64,000 bases of DNA from JBBDSJ01 sp040905025 (GCA_040905025.1 JBBDSJ010000122.1:1-64000); one strand, 5' to 3'; shown: positions 34,420-44,758, counted from the stretch's first letter. Translations and numbers: made by a program. Notes: a model not told the origin generated them from the sequence alone.

Positions 34420-35274
34420 TTATACCGCTCCATCGCCTTGTGCAGTAGCACGCGCTGCCTTGTTGAACCGTACGGCGAAGCCGTTCGGGTAACGCATGTC
34501 CACATAAACCGCACGGTTCAATTGATCGCCGAGGTTCTCTGACACCAGTGTGACAAACCGCTGCAAGCGCTGATTGAATGCCTCACGGCCAAGTACCACC
34601 TGCAAACCCGTGCGGGTAATAAACGACCATGCCCGCCGCTCGGTCAGTTCAAGTTCCGCAATCTCGATTCCCAGCGGCGCCAGCGCCTGCTGTAATTGCA
34701 GCAAGTGCTGTGTCATCTGTGCCTGCGTGTTATCTGGCCCGTTAAGCTGCGGCAGGTTTTCAAGCTGCGCTACCTGCTGTGGTTGAAAATAATCCCCGTC
34801 AGCATTGACCAGCCCGCTATCCGCCCAGCGCGCCAATGGCAACTGTTCCCGGATTGACACCTGTAATGCATCCGACCAGACCCGTTGTACCTGCACGTCA
34901 CGTACCCAGGGTTCGGCAGCTACTGCATCACGCAGCGCCGCAACATCAACACTGAAAAAGCCACCACGTATCTTGCGGCTCACCAGTTGCTGAATATCGG
35001 CCTGGCTCAAGTGCCGGAATTCGCCTTCTATCCGTACCTGTTTTATCGGCAGTGTCTGCGGTTGCAGCAGATGCAGCGCGGCAGCAATCAAGCCGAGCAG
35101 TAATAACAGGCTCAGTACACCGCCGATCAAGAACGACCGGCTTGTGTTGTTGGCATCAGCCTCCGCAGCATCAATATCCACAGCTTCGGTTTCCAGACGC
35201 CGGGACGCCGTGCGCTTTGCCGCAGTCGGGGTAAAGCCGGTCGGCATACTTATGTATTGTTCGTCGGTACCCAT
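34420..35274 (-). CDS. ftsQ: Cell division protein FtsQ
   Basis: The 284-residue bitopic protein has a cytoplasmic N-terminus, one membrane helix (about 49-70), a POTRA domain (about 75-145; LPIKQVRIEGEFRHLS) and an FtsQ/DivIB beta domain. It recruits FtsB and FtsL to the divisome. The start at 35274 overlaps the ddl end by 25 bases; an ATG at 35247, just past the ddl stop, is an alternative. Neither has a strong Shine-Dalgarno. Confidence 0.94.
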   Translation of the reverse strand: MGTDEQYISMPTGFTPTAAKRTASRRLETEAVDIDAAEADANNTSRSFLIGGVLSLLLLLGLIAAALHLLQPQTLPIKQVRIEGEFRHLSQADIQQLVSRKIRGGFFSVDVAALRDAVAAEPWVRDVQVQRVWSDALQVSIREQLPLARWADSGLVNADGDYFQPQQVAQLENLPQLNGPDNTQAQMTQHLLQLQQALAPLGIEIAELELTERRAWSFITRTGLQVVLGREAFNQRLQRFVTLVSENLGDQLNRAVYVDMRYPNGFAVRFNKAARATAQGDGAV

Positions 35275-36203
35275 GCCAGCTTGCGCTCCATACTCGTATC
35301 CAGAATGCGTAATACCAGTTCATCAAAATCCATACCGGCCTGTGCTGCCGCCATCGGCACCAGCGAGTGATCAGTCATACCGGGTACCGTGTTAACTTCC
35401 AGCAACCATGGCTGCTGGGCACTGTCGAGCATCAGATCCACCCGGCCCCAGCAGCTGGCACCAATCGCACTGAACGCGTACTGGCACAGTGCGGCAATAT
35501 CAGCCTCGACTTCGGCAGCCAGACCACACGGACAATAATAATGTGTGCTGTCAGCCAGATACTTGGCTTCAAAGTCATAAAAAGTGCGCGGCGTTTCCAG
35601 CCGGATAAGTGGCAATACCTGCGTCCCGAGAATACTGGCCGTGTACTCAGCGCCGCTGATCCAGCGTTCTACCAGCACGATGTCGTCATGACCGGCGGCG
35701 GCTTCATAGGCGGCAGTGATCTGCTCCGCCTGTTCAACCCGGCTCATGCCAATGCTCGAACCTTCATGCACCGGTTTCACTGCCAGCGGAAATCCGGCTT
35801 CATCGGCAAAGGCCTGTAATTCCACGGCACTGCGTACCACCGCATGTGGTGGTGTCGATATACCGAGCTCGAGCCAGATCTGCTTGGTGCGCAACTTGTC
35901 CATACCCAGTGCCGAACCAAGCACACCACTGCCGGTGTATGGAATCCCGAGCCATTCAAGCGCACCCTGAACGGCACCGTCTTCACCGCCACGGCCATGC
36001 AGTAGAATAAATGCACGTTCAAACCGGCCGCTTCGCAATGGCTCAAACAGGCCGTCCTGCGGATCCACGCCATGGGCATCAATGCCCTGGCGTTGCAATG
36101 CCGCCAGCACTGCGTTGCCGCTTTTCAGCGAAATTTCGCGTTCGGCCGAATTACCGCCGAGTAACACCGCGACTTTGCCGTATTGCCGGTTTGCTGTAGT
36201 CAC
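35250..36203 (-). CDS. ddl: D-alanine-D-alanine ligase
   Basis: The 317-residue ATP-grasp enzyme makes the D-Ala-D-Ala dipeptide for MurF. Visible are VLLGGNSAEREISL, HGRGGEDGAVQG, KPVHEGSSIGMS, and the metal-binding LLEVNTVPGMTDHSLVP. It starts with GTG, sharing bases with the murB stop (GTGA). Location in the dcw cluster identifies the DdlB type. Confidence 0.97.
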   Translation of the reverse strand: MTTANRQYGKVAVLLGGNSAEREISLKSGNAVLAALQRQGIDAHGVDPQDGLFEPLRSGRFERAFILLHGRGGEDGAVQGALEWLGIPYTGSGVLGSALGMDKLRTKQIWLELGISTPPHAVVRSAVELQAFADEAGFPLAVKPVHEGSSIGMSRVEQAEQITAAYEAAAGHDDIVLVERWISGAEYTASILGTQVLPLIRLETPRTFYDFEAKYLADSTHYYCPCGLAAEVEADIAALCQYAFSAIGASCWGRVDLMLDSAQQPWLLEVNTVPGMTDHSLVPMAAAQAGMDFDELVLRILDTSMERKLAWVPTNNT

Positions 36204-37165
36204 AGCCGATCGTCCTCGTTACGTTCCGGTAGAACTTCACCAATCACCCTGACTTCCGGAATCAATTCAATACCGGTCATGACCCGAATTGTCTGGCGCA
36301 CATGTTCAATCAACGCTTCAATATCGGCCGCGCTCGCGCCACCGTGATTGATAATGAAATTCGCATGTTTCTCTGCAACACCCGCAGCACCTATGCGGAA
36401 ACCTTTCAGCCCGGCCTGTTCAATCAGACGGCCGGCATGGTCACCCGGCGGATTACGAAATACCGAACCACAACTCGGCAGACCCATGGGCTGGCTCGCA
36501 CCACGCTCGGCAAGCAGGTCACGAATACGCTGTCTGGCCTGCGCATCAATATCGGGTTGCAGGCGCAAACCCGCGGCCACAAACCAGCATTCGGCTGCAG
36601 CTTTTACACTGCGATATCCGATTTCGAAATCCTTGCTGTGTAAACGCTGGCGCTGACCATGCCGATTCATCACGTCAACCCAGTCGATAATGGTCCAGGT
36701 CTCACCGCCCCAGGCACCGGCATTCATCGCCAGCGCGCCACCCAGAGTGCCGGGAATGCCGGCCAGAAATTCCGCCCCGGTCAGGCCGACCTCGGCACTG
36801 AAACGGGCCAGTTTGGCGCAGGCAACCCCGGCATTCGCGCTGATAGTCAATTCACCTGTGTGTTGCAGGTTGTCCGGAATCAAGGCCAGCGAAATCACTG
36901 TGCCGGCAACACCACCGTCGCGTACCAGCAGGTTGCTGCCAAGACCCAGCCAGGTCAGCGGCTCGCTCGCTGGTAACTGCGCCAGGAATGCAGCCAGATC
37001 ATCAAGATCGGCCGGCTGATAAAAGCGCTCGGCCGGGCCACCCACCCGCCAGGTGGTATGGCGCGACAATGGCTCGTTCACTTTCAACTCACCACGCATC
37101 AGTACTCCTGCCGGCGGTATCCCGTTGAGTTGCATTTCCTGGTTGTGAGCGGTCGCAGAGGGCAT
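36200..37165 (-). CDS. murB: UDP-N-acetylmuramate dehydrogenase
   Basis: The 321-residue FAD enzyme reduces UDP-GlcNAc-enolpyruvate to UDP-MurNAc. FAD-binding motifs LGLGSNLLVRDGG and GIPGTLGGALAMNAGA are clear, and the catalytic Ser lies in SCGSVFRNP; AGLKGFRIGAA and HANFIIN follow. It is a type I/short-form MurB. It lies nine bases after murC, and its stop overlaps the ddl GTG start. Confidence 0.96.
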   Translation of the reverse strand: MPSATAHNQEMQLNGIPPAGVLMRGELKVNEPLSRHTTWRVGGPAERFYQPADLDDLAAFLAQLPASEPLTWLGLGSNLLVRDGGVAGTVISLALIPDNLQHTGELTISANAGVACAKLARFSAEVGLTGAEFLAGIPGTLGGALAMNAGAWGGETWTIIDWVDVMNRHGQRQRLHSKDFEIGYRSVKAAAECWFVAAGLRLQPDIDAQARQRIRDLLAERGASQPMGLPSCGSVFRNPPGDHAGRLIEQAGLKGFRIGAAGVAEKHANFIINHGGASAADIEALIEHVRQTIRVMTGIELIPEVRVIGEVLPERNEDDRL

Positions 37166-37174
37166 CAGTCAATC

Positions 37175-38587
37175 TCAATGCACTGCACCGGTGAAACGAC
37201 GTTTAAGTTCCGGTGCCAGTGAACCGATATCACCGGCACCCAGCACCAACAGCAAATCATTCGGCTGTAACACACCAGGCAATAACGAATAGACTTCGTC
37301 CCGTTCCTCGACAAACACCGGCTCGACCTGGCCCCGCAGGCGAATCGCACGGCACAGCGAACGGCTGTCAGCTCCTGCAATAGCCGTTTCACCGGCCGGA
37401 TAAATATCCAGCAGTAGCAATACATCTATACGTGACAGCACCTGTACGAAGTCTTCAAACAAATCCCGCGTACGCGTGTAACGATGCGGCTGAAACACAA
37501 CGACCACCCGCCGAGCCGGCCAGCCCGCGCGTACCGCTTCCAGCGTGCAACTGATTTCGCTCGGGTGATGGGCATAGTCATCTATCAACAAGACGTTGTT
37601 ATCAATTTCACCAAGCACCTGCAGACGCCGGCCGATACCCTGAAAATCTTTCAGGCCCCTGGCTATCACACTGCGCTCAACGCCCATTTCTTCGGCGACC
37701 GCAATCGCTGCCAGCGCATTCAGCACATTATGTTTACCGGGCAGATTCAATTCGTATTCATGCCCCGGATCATCCGCGCCCCGGTGCGCACTGAACCAGC
37801 AGCGGCTGCCGGATTGACGCAGCAAACGGCCCTGCAAATCGGCTTCGGCATCAATGCCATAAGTCAGAATCGGCCGCGACACCTCTGCCAGAATATCGCG
37901 CACACCGGGATCGTCATTGCAGACCACGGCGAGACCGTAAAACGGCAAGCGATGCAGAAACTCGATGAAATGCTGGCGCAGATTGGCGTAATCACCGCCG
38001 TAAGTTTCCAGATGATCAGCATCAATATTGGTCAATACCGACAACATCGGTTGCAGATGTAAAAATGACGCATCGCTTTCATCGGCTTCGGCCACAAAGT
38101 AGCGGCCTGTGCCCAGCTTCGCATGTGTACCCGAACTGTTCAGCAAGCCACCGATTACATAAGTTGGATCCAGATTACCTTCCGCCAGTACACTGGCGAT
38201 CAGACTCGTGGTCGTGGTTTTGCCATGTGTGCCGGCCACGGCAATACCCTGGGCAAAGCGCATCAACTCGGCGAGCATTTCGGCGCGCGGTACAATCGGG
38301 ATACGTAATTGCCGCGCCGCATCGAGTTCCGGATTACTGCGCTGTATCGCACTTGATACCACCACAACATCACTGCCGTTGACATGCTCCGGCACATGTC
38401 CCTGTAAAATCCTGACGCCGAGCCCCTGTAGATGCCGGGTCATTGCATTCGCACACAAGTCTGAACCACTGACTTCATAACCGAGGTTATGCAGGACTTC
38501 GGCAATACCGCCCATACCGGCACCACCGACACCGACAAAGTGGATATGTTTGACACGACCCATCCGGTGTTCACGCGGCGTCGGCAT
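37175..38587 (-). CDS. murC: UDP-N-acetylmuramate-L-alanine ligase
   Basis: The 470-residue Mur ligase adds L-Ala to UDP-MurNAc. It has the N-terminal HFVGVGGAGMGGIAEVL, the ATP loop GTHGKTTTTS (about 118-127), EADESDASFL and the domain-3 motif DDYAHHPSE. A GGAGGTGGCGC Shine-Dalgarno directly precedes the ATG at 38587, so this start is preferred over 38563; it overlaps the murG end by 17 bases. Confidence 0.97.
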   Translation of the reverse strand: MPTPREHRMGRVKHIHFVGVGGAGMGGIAEVLHNLGYEVSGSDLCANAMTRHLQGLGVRILQGHVPEHVNGSDVVVVSSAIQRSNPELDAARQLRIPIVPRAEMLAELMRFAQGIAVAGTHGKTTTTSLIASVLAEGNLDPTYVIGGLLNSSGTHAKLGTGRYFVAEADESDASFLHLQPMLSVLTNIDADHLETYGGDYANLRQHFIEFLHRLPFYGLAVVCNDDPGVRDILAEVSRPILTYGIDAEADLQGRLLRQSGSRCWFSAHRGADDPGHEYELNLPGKHNVLNALAAIAVAEEMGVERSVIARGLKDFQGIGRRLQVLGEIDNNVLLIDDYAHHPSEISCTLEAVRAGWPARRVVVVFQPHRYTRTRDLFEDFVQVLSRIDVLLLLDIYPAGETAIAGADSRSLCRAIRLRGQVEPVFVEERDEVYSLLPGVLQPNDLLLVLGAGDIGSLAPELKRRFTGAVH

Positions 38588-39662
38588 GCGCCACCTCCAG
38601 GCAAATATCAGCCATCTGTTGTGCCGCCTGCGGTCGCGCCAACGCGCGCGCCTTGTTGGCCATATCGATCAATTTCGCCCGTTCATTACCCAGCACTTGC
38701 AACTGACTCGCCAGCGTCGCCGGTGTCAGCAATTGTTCCTGTATCAGGACAGCGCCACCGGCCTGACTCAACCAGCGCGCATTTGCCGTTTGATGGTCAT
38801 CGACGGCATGCGGAAACGGCACCAGTACAGCACCGAGTCCAACTGCAGTAAGTTCCGCCAGCGTCAGTGCTCCGGCACGGCAAATCACCAGATCAGCCCA
38901 GCTATATGCCGCCGCCATATCATCAATAAACGCACCGACACGGGCACGAATATTCAGCGTCAAATAATTGCGCTGGACCAAATCGGCATCGCGCTCACCG
39001 GTCTGATGCCATACTTCTATATTTTCCGCGCCCAGCTGCGCCTGCAATTGGCCCACTGCTGCCGGCACCACCTGATTGAGTCGATGCGCACCCTGACTGC
39101 CACCGACTATCAGCAAACGTAAACCGCGGCGACCGGCAAACCGTTCGTCCGGTACCGGTAAATTATGCAGACTGCTACGTACCGGATTCCCTACCTCGGT
39201 TACCTTGTCACCGGCGTCGGTCAGCGTTCCCGGAAACGCGACCAACACCCGCTGCGCCAGACGACTGAGCCAGCGATTGGTCAAGCCGGCAATGGCATTT
39301 TGTTCGTGAATGCATAACGGGATCCGCAACAGCCATGCAGCGAGACCGCCGGGACCGCTGACAAAGCCTCCCATCCCCAGCACCATGGACGGCTGCAAGC
39401 GACGTAATATCAATACGGATTGCCATAACGCCCGGGCAATCCGCAGCGGTGCAAACAACAACCCCAAACCATGCTTGCCGCGTACGCCGGCAACATCTAT
39501 TTGCTCCAGCACCAGGCCGGCCGCAGGAACCAGCCGCTGTTCCAAACCGCGTGGCGAACCCAGCCAGATCACTTCATGGCCACGCGCACGCAACTCGTCC
39601 GCCATGGCGAGCCCCGGGAAAACGTGGCCGCCGGTGCCAGCTGCCATGATCACGATCAACAT
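38571..39662 (-). CDS. murG: UDP-GlcNAc:undecaprenyl-PP-MurNAc-pentapeptide transferase
   Basis: The 363-residue GT-B enzyme converts lipid I to lipid II on the inner face of the membrane. It has MAAGTGGHVFPG near the start, GGFVSGPGGLAA, HEQNAIAGLTN, and in the C-terminal half GGSQGAHRLN and CRAGALTLAEL. An excellent Shine-Dalgarno GGAGGTGGGT sits just before the ATG at 39662, which decides that start over the upstream ATG at 39689. Confidence 0.97.
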   Translation of the reverse strand: MLIVIMAAGTGGHVFPGLAMADELRARGHEVIWLGSPRGLEQRLVPAAGLVLEQIDVAGVRGKHGLGLLFAPLRIARALWQSVLILRRLQPSMVLGMGGFVSGPGGLAAWLLRIPLCIHEQNAIAGLTNRWLSRLAQRVLVAFPGTLTDAGDKVTEVGNPVRSSLHNLPVPDERFAGRRGLRLLIVGGSQGAHRLNQVVPAAVGQLQAQLGAENIEVWHQTGERDADLVQRNYLTLNIRARVGAFIDDMAAAYSWADLVICRAGALTLAELTAVGLGAVLVPFPHAVDDHQTANARWLSQAGGAVLIQEQLLTPATLASQLQVLGNERAKLIDMANKARALARPQAAQQMADICLEVAHADAA

Positions 39663-39731
39663 ACCCACCTCCGGCTTACGTCCATCCATGGCGCTGCATC
39701 CGGCCTGTCATTCAAACCAAATCCGCGCAGA

Positions 39732-40943
39732 CTAGTCAGCAACATAGCGACTGACTCCTGCGGGCAAACGTGCCCGGGTCGAGCTGCGGGTTTCGTGATC
39801 GATGCGCAACAACAAGGCCAGCAAGACACAGGTAACAACCAGACTGTTGCTGCCGTAAGAAAGCAGCGGCAATGTCAGACCCTTGGTCGGCAACACTCCC
39901 ATATTCACGCCAATATTAATGAAGGCCTGGATGCCAATGATCAAGCCGATGCCATAGGCCAGATAGGCAGCAAATGCCTGGCCGGCCTGCATCGCCAGTT
40001 GGCCGATAGTGAATGCGCGCCAGATGATGAAACAGAATAATCCGAGTACCAGCAGACAACCGAATACACCAAGTTCTTCGGCCAGCACCGAGAAAATAAA
40101 ATCGGTGTGTGCTTCGGGCAGATAAAAAAGCTTCTGTACGCTGCTGCCAAGCCCGACGCCAAACCATTCACCACGACCGAATGCAATCAATGCCTGGGTT
40201 AACTGAAAACCGGTATTGAACGGGTCTTGCCAGGGATCGGTAAATGTCATCAGGCGTTGCATACGATACGGTGACAACACAGCAAGACTGGCCAGTGCTG
40301 TGATAGCTACCAGCATCCAGGCCAGATAGCGACCAAATGGCACACCGCCCAGAAACAGCATGCCGAGCGCGGTTGTAAACAGCACGACACTGGCACCGAA
40401 GTCGGGTTCCAGCAGCAACAACCCGGCGATAGTAGTCATCACCAGCACCGGAATAATGAAGCCGGCAAAACTGTTACGTACCTGCTCGGCCTGACGCACC
40501 AGATAACCCGCCAGATACACGATCACACACAATTTTGCCGGCTCCGAAGCCTGCAGGTTGATCGGACCCAGGCGGATCCAGCGCATGCTGCCATTCACTT
40601 CACGACCAATGCCCGGTACCAGTACCAGCGCCAGCAACAGCAAGGCCAGTAACAGCAACGGCACACTCATGAATTCCCAAACATGCAACGGAATTTTCAG
40701 CGTGGCATAAGCGAGTGCTAGACCCAGCATGGCCGCTGCGCCCTGGCGCCAGAGATAGTGCAGTGGTTCACCAAATTGCCGATCGGCGATCGTGATCGAG
40801 GCCGATGTCATCATGACCAGGCCCAGCGCCAGCGTGAACAGACATACACCCAGCAGGTAGGGATCATAGCCGGACAACCATTCCGGTTGTGCCCGGCCGG
40901 CATTCATCGGTATGGCCTGGTTGCGTGACATGGTGACCGCCAT
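39732..40943 (-). CDS. ftsW: Septal peptidoglycan polymerase FtsW (SEDS)
   Basis: The 403-residue protein has about ten membrane helices and the SEDS signatures: GREVNGSMRWIRLGPINLQASEPAKL, GRGEWFGVGLG, LPEAHTDFIFSVLAEELG and the C-terminal LPLLSYGSNSLV. It works with FtsI to polymerise lipid II at the septum. The start shares one base with the murD stop (TAATG). Confidence 0.96.
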   Translation of the reverse strand: MAVTMSRNQAIPMNAGRAQPEWLSGYDPYLLGVCLFTLALGLVMMTSASITIADRQFGEPLHYLWRQGAAAMLGLALAYATLKIPLHVWEFMSVPLLLLALLLLALVLVPGIGREVNGSMRWIRLGPINLQASEPAKLCVIVYLAGYLVRQAEQVRNSFAGFIIPVLVMTTIAGLLLLEPDFGASVVLFTTALGMLFLGGVPFGRYLAWMLVAITALASLAVLSPYRMQRLMTFTDPWQDPFNTGFQLTQALIAFGRGEWFGVGLGSSVQKLFYLPEAHTDFIFSVLAEELGVFGCLLVLGLFCFIIWRAFTIGQLAMQAGQAFAAYLAYGIGLIIGIQAFINIGVNMGVLPTKGLTLPLLSYGSNSLVVTCVLLALLLRIDHETRSSTRARLPAGVSRYVAD

Positions 40944-42310
40944 TACGACAGCTCCTGCACGGCGCGGGTGAATACATCACCGCGGTGTTTGTAATCCCGG
41001 AACATATCCAGACTGGCACAGGCAGGTGACAGCAGTACCTTGTCACCGGCGTGCACAGCCGCTGCCGCCGCATTTACTGCAGCCGGCATATCAGCAACTG
41101 TTTTCACCGGTATCTGTGCTGCAATTGCCGCGGCAATACGATCGGCATCACGGCCCAGCAATATTGCCAACCGTACACGGCCACGCATCGCGGCGACGAG
41201 TTCATCGAAATCCGCACCCTTGCCATCACCGCCGGCAATCAGGATGACATCATTAACACCGGCCAGTCCGGTAATAGCGGCGATGCTGGCACCAACGTTG
41301 GTGCCTTTCGAATCGTTATACCAGTCGGCACCGGATTTATGCGCGACCCACTGGCAACGGTGCGGCAAGCCGGCAAATTCACGCAACGTCTGGCACATTG
41401 CCGCGACCGGCAAATCCAGTGCTGTACCGAGTGCCAATGCCGCCAGTGCATTGGACTGATTATGCAAACCCTGCAAACGGATATCTGCTGTAGCAATCAA
41501 CTGTTCATTACCACGCACCAGCCAGCCATCGCGCAATCCGAATATCTGCGCATCAGTACCCGGATCCTGCAACGTAAATGCCAGTGTCTGCCGGTTGGAC
41601 TGTTGCAGTTCACGCACAAGCGGATCATCCAGATTGATCACCATCACACCACTGCCCTGATAGATACGTGCCTTGGCTGCCTGATAGGCAGTAATATCGG
41701 CGTAACGATCCATGTGATCCGCCGTAATATTCAACACCACTGCCGCCGCCGCATTCAGCGAATGCGTGGTTTCGAGCTGAAAGCTGGATAATTCAAGGAC
41801 AAACAAATCCGGTTCCGGTGATGTCAGCAACTCCAGCGCCGGTGGCGCCAGATTGCCACCGGCAGCAGCACGCAATCCGGCCTGCGTGGCCATTTGCTGC
41901 AGCAGTGTTGTCACAGTGCTTTTACCGTTGGCACCGGTAATTGCAGCAATCGGCGCAGTCACCGACTGCGCAAACAATTCAATATCACCCAGTACCGGCA
42001 CGTTTACTGCCTGCAGCGCCGGTTCATGTAGTGACAACCCCGGACTGACGACCAGACGCGCGGCTTTCATTAGTGGTGCGGCTGCCAGATCACCAAGAAA
42101 CAGTGGCACTTGCGGTAGCTCGCGGCGCAACGCGTCAAGCTGTGGTGGATTCGGCCGCGTATCAGCGACAGCAATGCGCTCACCGCGACTTGCCAGATAA
42201 CGTGCACACGCCAACCCGGTCAGTCCCAGACCGATCACGATGCTGTCATAGCGCGTTGCCTGCACCGTGTTGCTGTTATTGGATGAATGTATGTTCATGG
42301 CTGTTTGCAT
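40943..42310 (-). CDS. murD: UDP-N-acetylmuramoyl-L-alanine-D-glutamate ligase
   Basis: The 455-residue Mur ligase adds D-Glu. It has an N-terminal Rossmann domain (VIGLGLTGLACARYLASRG), the ATP loop GANGKSTVTTLL (about 123), ELSSFQLETT, NITADHMDRY and domain 3 with NDSKGTNVGAS and IAGGDGKGADF. The first ATG gives an N-terminal extension of about ten residues of low complexity (SSNNSNTVQ). It is nine bases after mraY. Confidence 0.97.
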   Translation of the reverse strand: MQTAMNIHSSNNSNTVQATRYDSIVIGLGLTGLACARYLASRGERIAVADTRPNPPQLDALRRELPQVPLFLGDLAAAPLMKAARLVVSPGLSLHEPALQAVNVPVLGDIELFAQSVTAPIAAITGANGKSTVTTLLQQMATQAGLRAAAGGNLAPPALELLTSPEPDLFVLELSSFQLETTHSLNAAAAVVLNITADHMDRYADITAYQAAKARIYQGSGVMVINLDDPLVRELQQSNRQTLAFTLQDPGTDAQIFGLRDGWLVRGNEQLIATADIRLQGLHNQSNALAALALGTALDLPVAAMCQTLREFAGLPHRCQWVAHKSGADWYNDSKGTNVGASIAAITGLAGVNDVILIAGGDGKGADFDELVAAMRGRVRLAILLGRDADRIAAAIAAQIPVKTVADMPAAVNAAAAAVHAGDKVLLSPACASLDMFRDYKHRGDVFTRAVQELS

Positions 42311-42318
42311 TTCAGCAC

Positions 42319-43404
42319 CTAGCGAATCTTCAGGCTCGCCAGTCCGATCAAAACCAGAATGACAGTGATAATCCAGAAGCGCACAATCACGCGCGGCTCG
42401 GGCCAGCCCTTGAGTTCGTAGTGATGATGCAGCGGCGCCATGCGGAAGATGCGTTTGCCGGTCAGCTTGAACGAAGCCACCTGCAAGATGACGGAAACGG
42501 TTTCGATCACAAACACGCCACCCATGATGAACAGCACCAGTTCCTGCTGCACCATTACCGCAACGACACCGAGTGCTGCACCCAGCGCCAGGGCACCGAT
42601 ATCACCCATAAAGACCTGGGCCGGATACGTGTTAAACCAGAGAAACCCGAGGCCGGCACCGACAATGGCACCACAGAAAATGGCCAGTTCACCGGTACCG
42701 GGGATATACGGAATATCAAGATAATCAGCGAAGCGGATATTGCCGCCCACATAGGCAAAGATCGCCAGCGCACCGGCGACCATAACCGTAGGCAATATCG
42801 CCAGACCATCAAGACCATCGGTCAGATTGACGGCGTTGCTGGTACCAACGATGACGAAATAGGTAAGCAGAATAAAACCGAGCATCCCCAGTTCGATACT
42901 GAAGGACTTGACGAACGGGATCAGCAGTTCCGTTTCTGCCGCGGAGCCCGCTGAATAGTAAAGATACAAGGCCGCTGCGAGTCCGAACAATGATTGCCAG
43001 AAATATTTCCAGCGTGCTGATAAACCATTTGGATCACGGTTAACCACTTTCCGGTAGTCATCAACCCAGCCCACTACGCCAAACAGCAGTGTCGTCATCA
43101 AGGCGACCCAGATAAACCGGTTGGTCAAATCAGCCCAGCATAATGTACTGATGCTGATTGAAATCAATATCAATGCACCGCCCATGGTCGGCGTACCGGC
43201 CTTGACGAGATGCGACTGCGGACCATCATCGCGCACACTCTGACCGATTTGATAGGTAGTTAAATGCCGAATCAGGTAAGGCCCGACCAGCAACGCTATC
43301 AACAACGACGTCAGTACACCGAGAATTGTGCGCAGGGTCAGATACTGGAATACATTAAAGCCGGTATGCCAATGGGTCAGGTATTCGGTCAGCCACAGCA
43401 ACAT
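42319..43404 (-). CDS. mraY: Phospho-N-acetylmuramoyl-pentapeptide transferase
   Basis: The 361-residue membrane enzyme makes lipid I. It has ten membrane helices and the conserved GTPTMGG, the aspartate motif WVDDYRKV, NAVNLTDGLDGLA, LGFLWFNTYPAQVFMGDIGALALG and the HHH motif in PLHHHYELKG. The start MLLWLTEYL at 43404 matches the family; the reading to 43473 overlaps murF and is rejected. It follows the murF stop directly. Confidence 0.97.
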   Translation of the reverse strand: MLLWLTEYLTHWHTGFNVFQYLTLRTILGVLTSLLIALLVGPYLIRHLTTYQIGQSVRDDGPQSHLVKAGTPTMGGALILISISISTLCWADLTNRFIWVALMTTLLFGVVGWVDDYRKVVNRDPNGLSARWKYFWQSLFGLAAALYLYYSAGSAAETELLIPFVKSFSIELGMLGFILLTYFVIVGTSNAVNLTDGLDGLAILPTVMVAGALAIFAYVGGNIRFADYLDIPYIPGTGELAIFCGAIVGAGLGFLWFNTYPAQVFMGDIGALALGAALGVVAVMVQQELVLFIMGGVFVIETVSVILQVASFKLTGKRIFRMAPLHHHYELKGWPEPRVIVRFWIITVILVLIGLASLKIR

Positions 43405-43405
43405 G

Positions 43406-44758
43406 TCAACTTGCCGCCAGCCGTTGTGCGGCAATAACACGTTCCATCCGGCTTGAACGCGAACCTTTGACAAGCATGACTACACCGGCGGCAAGTTCTT
43501 CGGTCAGTGCTGCATTCAATGCATCAACATCACTGTAATGCCGGCCACCGGCACCAAAGGCATCGACTGCCGCACGACTCAGTTCACCGACACCATATAA
43601 ACGCTCCACACCAAGTGCCCGCGCCTGTTCACCGGCAGCCGCATGCAGCGCTTCCGCTTCAGCACCGAGCTCACCCATATCTCCCAGCACCAGCCACGGA
43701 CGTGCCGGCAATGCGACCAGCACTTCCAGTGCGGCACGCAGCGAACCGGGATTGGCGTTGTAGGTGTCATCCAGTATCAGACTGCCGTTACGACCGGCCA
43801 CCCGCACCAGCCGCCCGGCGACCGGCTGCAACCGGGCAAGACGTGCCGCAATGACCGGCGTTGCAATACCCAGTGCCGTCGCCGCCGCAGCTGCGGCCAG
43901 TGCATTCATAATGTTATGCTGGCCTGCCAGCGGCAACTGCACATCAGCACTACCTGCAGGTGTCACCAGTTCGAATTGACTGCTGGCATCGGCATTGAAA
44001 TTTATATTTCCGGCGTAAACATCGGCTGATTGCTGCAGCCCGAACAGTAACTGTTTTTTGCCCCGGCTTAACTGCAACCAGAGTTCAGCATAATCATCAT
44101 CGGCGTTAATCACTGCGGTACCATTGGCAGCAAGACCCGAGTAGATTTCCGCCTTGGCGCGGGCGACGCCTTCAATACTGCCAAAACCCTCCAGATGCGC
44201 CGGCGCACATTGCGTGATCAATGCCACCGCCGGCTGTGCGATCTGAACCAGTCCGGCGATTTCACCGGCATGATTCGCCCCCATTTCAATCACGGCATAT
44301 TTATGTTCGGCACCGAGCCGGAACAATGTCAGCGGCACACCGATATCATTGTTCAGATTGCCCTGCGTTGCTAGTACATCGTCCTTGCTGCCGAGAATGT
44401 GGCTTAACATTTCCTTGACCGTGGTTTTGCCATTACTGCCAGTCACCGCCACAACGGGCAGCTTGAACCGTCGCCGCCAGTCAGTGGCAAGCTGGCCAAG
44501 CGCAGCACGGGTATCGGTGACATGCACAGCCGGTAATTCTGTATTGACTTCATGATCGAGCAGCAATGCTGCTGCACCGGCGTCCCGGGCACGATCGACG
44601 AACGTATGGCCATCAAAGTTCTCGCCATGCAGCGCGACAAACAGTTCACCACCATGCAACTGGCGGCTGTCGGTGCTGACACCGTTAAATACGACATCGT
44701 CACCGAGCGACTGGCCGTTCAGCACCTGTGCCAGTTCATGCGTCTGCATCGTAATCAT
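43406..44758 (-). CDS. murF: UDP-MurNAc-tripeptide-D-Ala-D-Ala ligase
   Basis: The 450-residue Mur ligase completes the pentapeptide. It shows GVSTDSRQL, the ATP loop GSNGKTTVKEML, GANHAGEIAGL, and DDTYNANPGSLRAAL in domain 3. The start at 44758 is chosen for its ATGA overlap with the murE stop; 44776 and 44749 are alternatives. Confidence 0.97.
   Translation of the reverse strand: MITMQTHELAQVLNGQSLGDDVVFNGVSTDSRQLHGGELFVALHGENFDGHTFVDRARDAGAAALLLDHEVNTELPAVHVTDTRAALGQLATDWRRRFKLPVVAVTGSNGKTTVKEMLSHILGSKDDVLATQGNLNNDIGVPLTLFRLGAEHKYAVIEMGANHAGEIAGLVQIAQPAVALITQCAPAHLEGFGSIEGVARAKAEIYSGLAANGTAVINADDDYAELWLQLSRGKKQLLFGLQQSADVYAGNINFNADASSQFELVTPAGSADVQLPLAGQHNIMNALAAAAAATALGIATPVIAARLARLQPVAGRLVRVAGRNGSLILDDTYNANPGSLRAALEVLVALPARPWLVLGDMGELGAEAEALHAAAGEQARALGVERLYGVGELSRAAVDAFGAGGRHYSDVDALNAALTEELAAGVVMLVKGSRSSRMERVIAAQRLAAS

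Noticed and set aside
41051..41791. A 246-codon plus-strand frame opposite murD
   Set aside because: Rich in Cys, His and Gln as expected for the antisense of a GC-rich gene; murD on the minus strand has all Mur-ligase motifs.
43405..43473. A longer start for mraY
   Set aside because: It overlaps the murF 3' end and adds residues absent from the family; MLLWLTEYL is the expected N-terminus.
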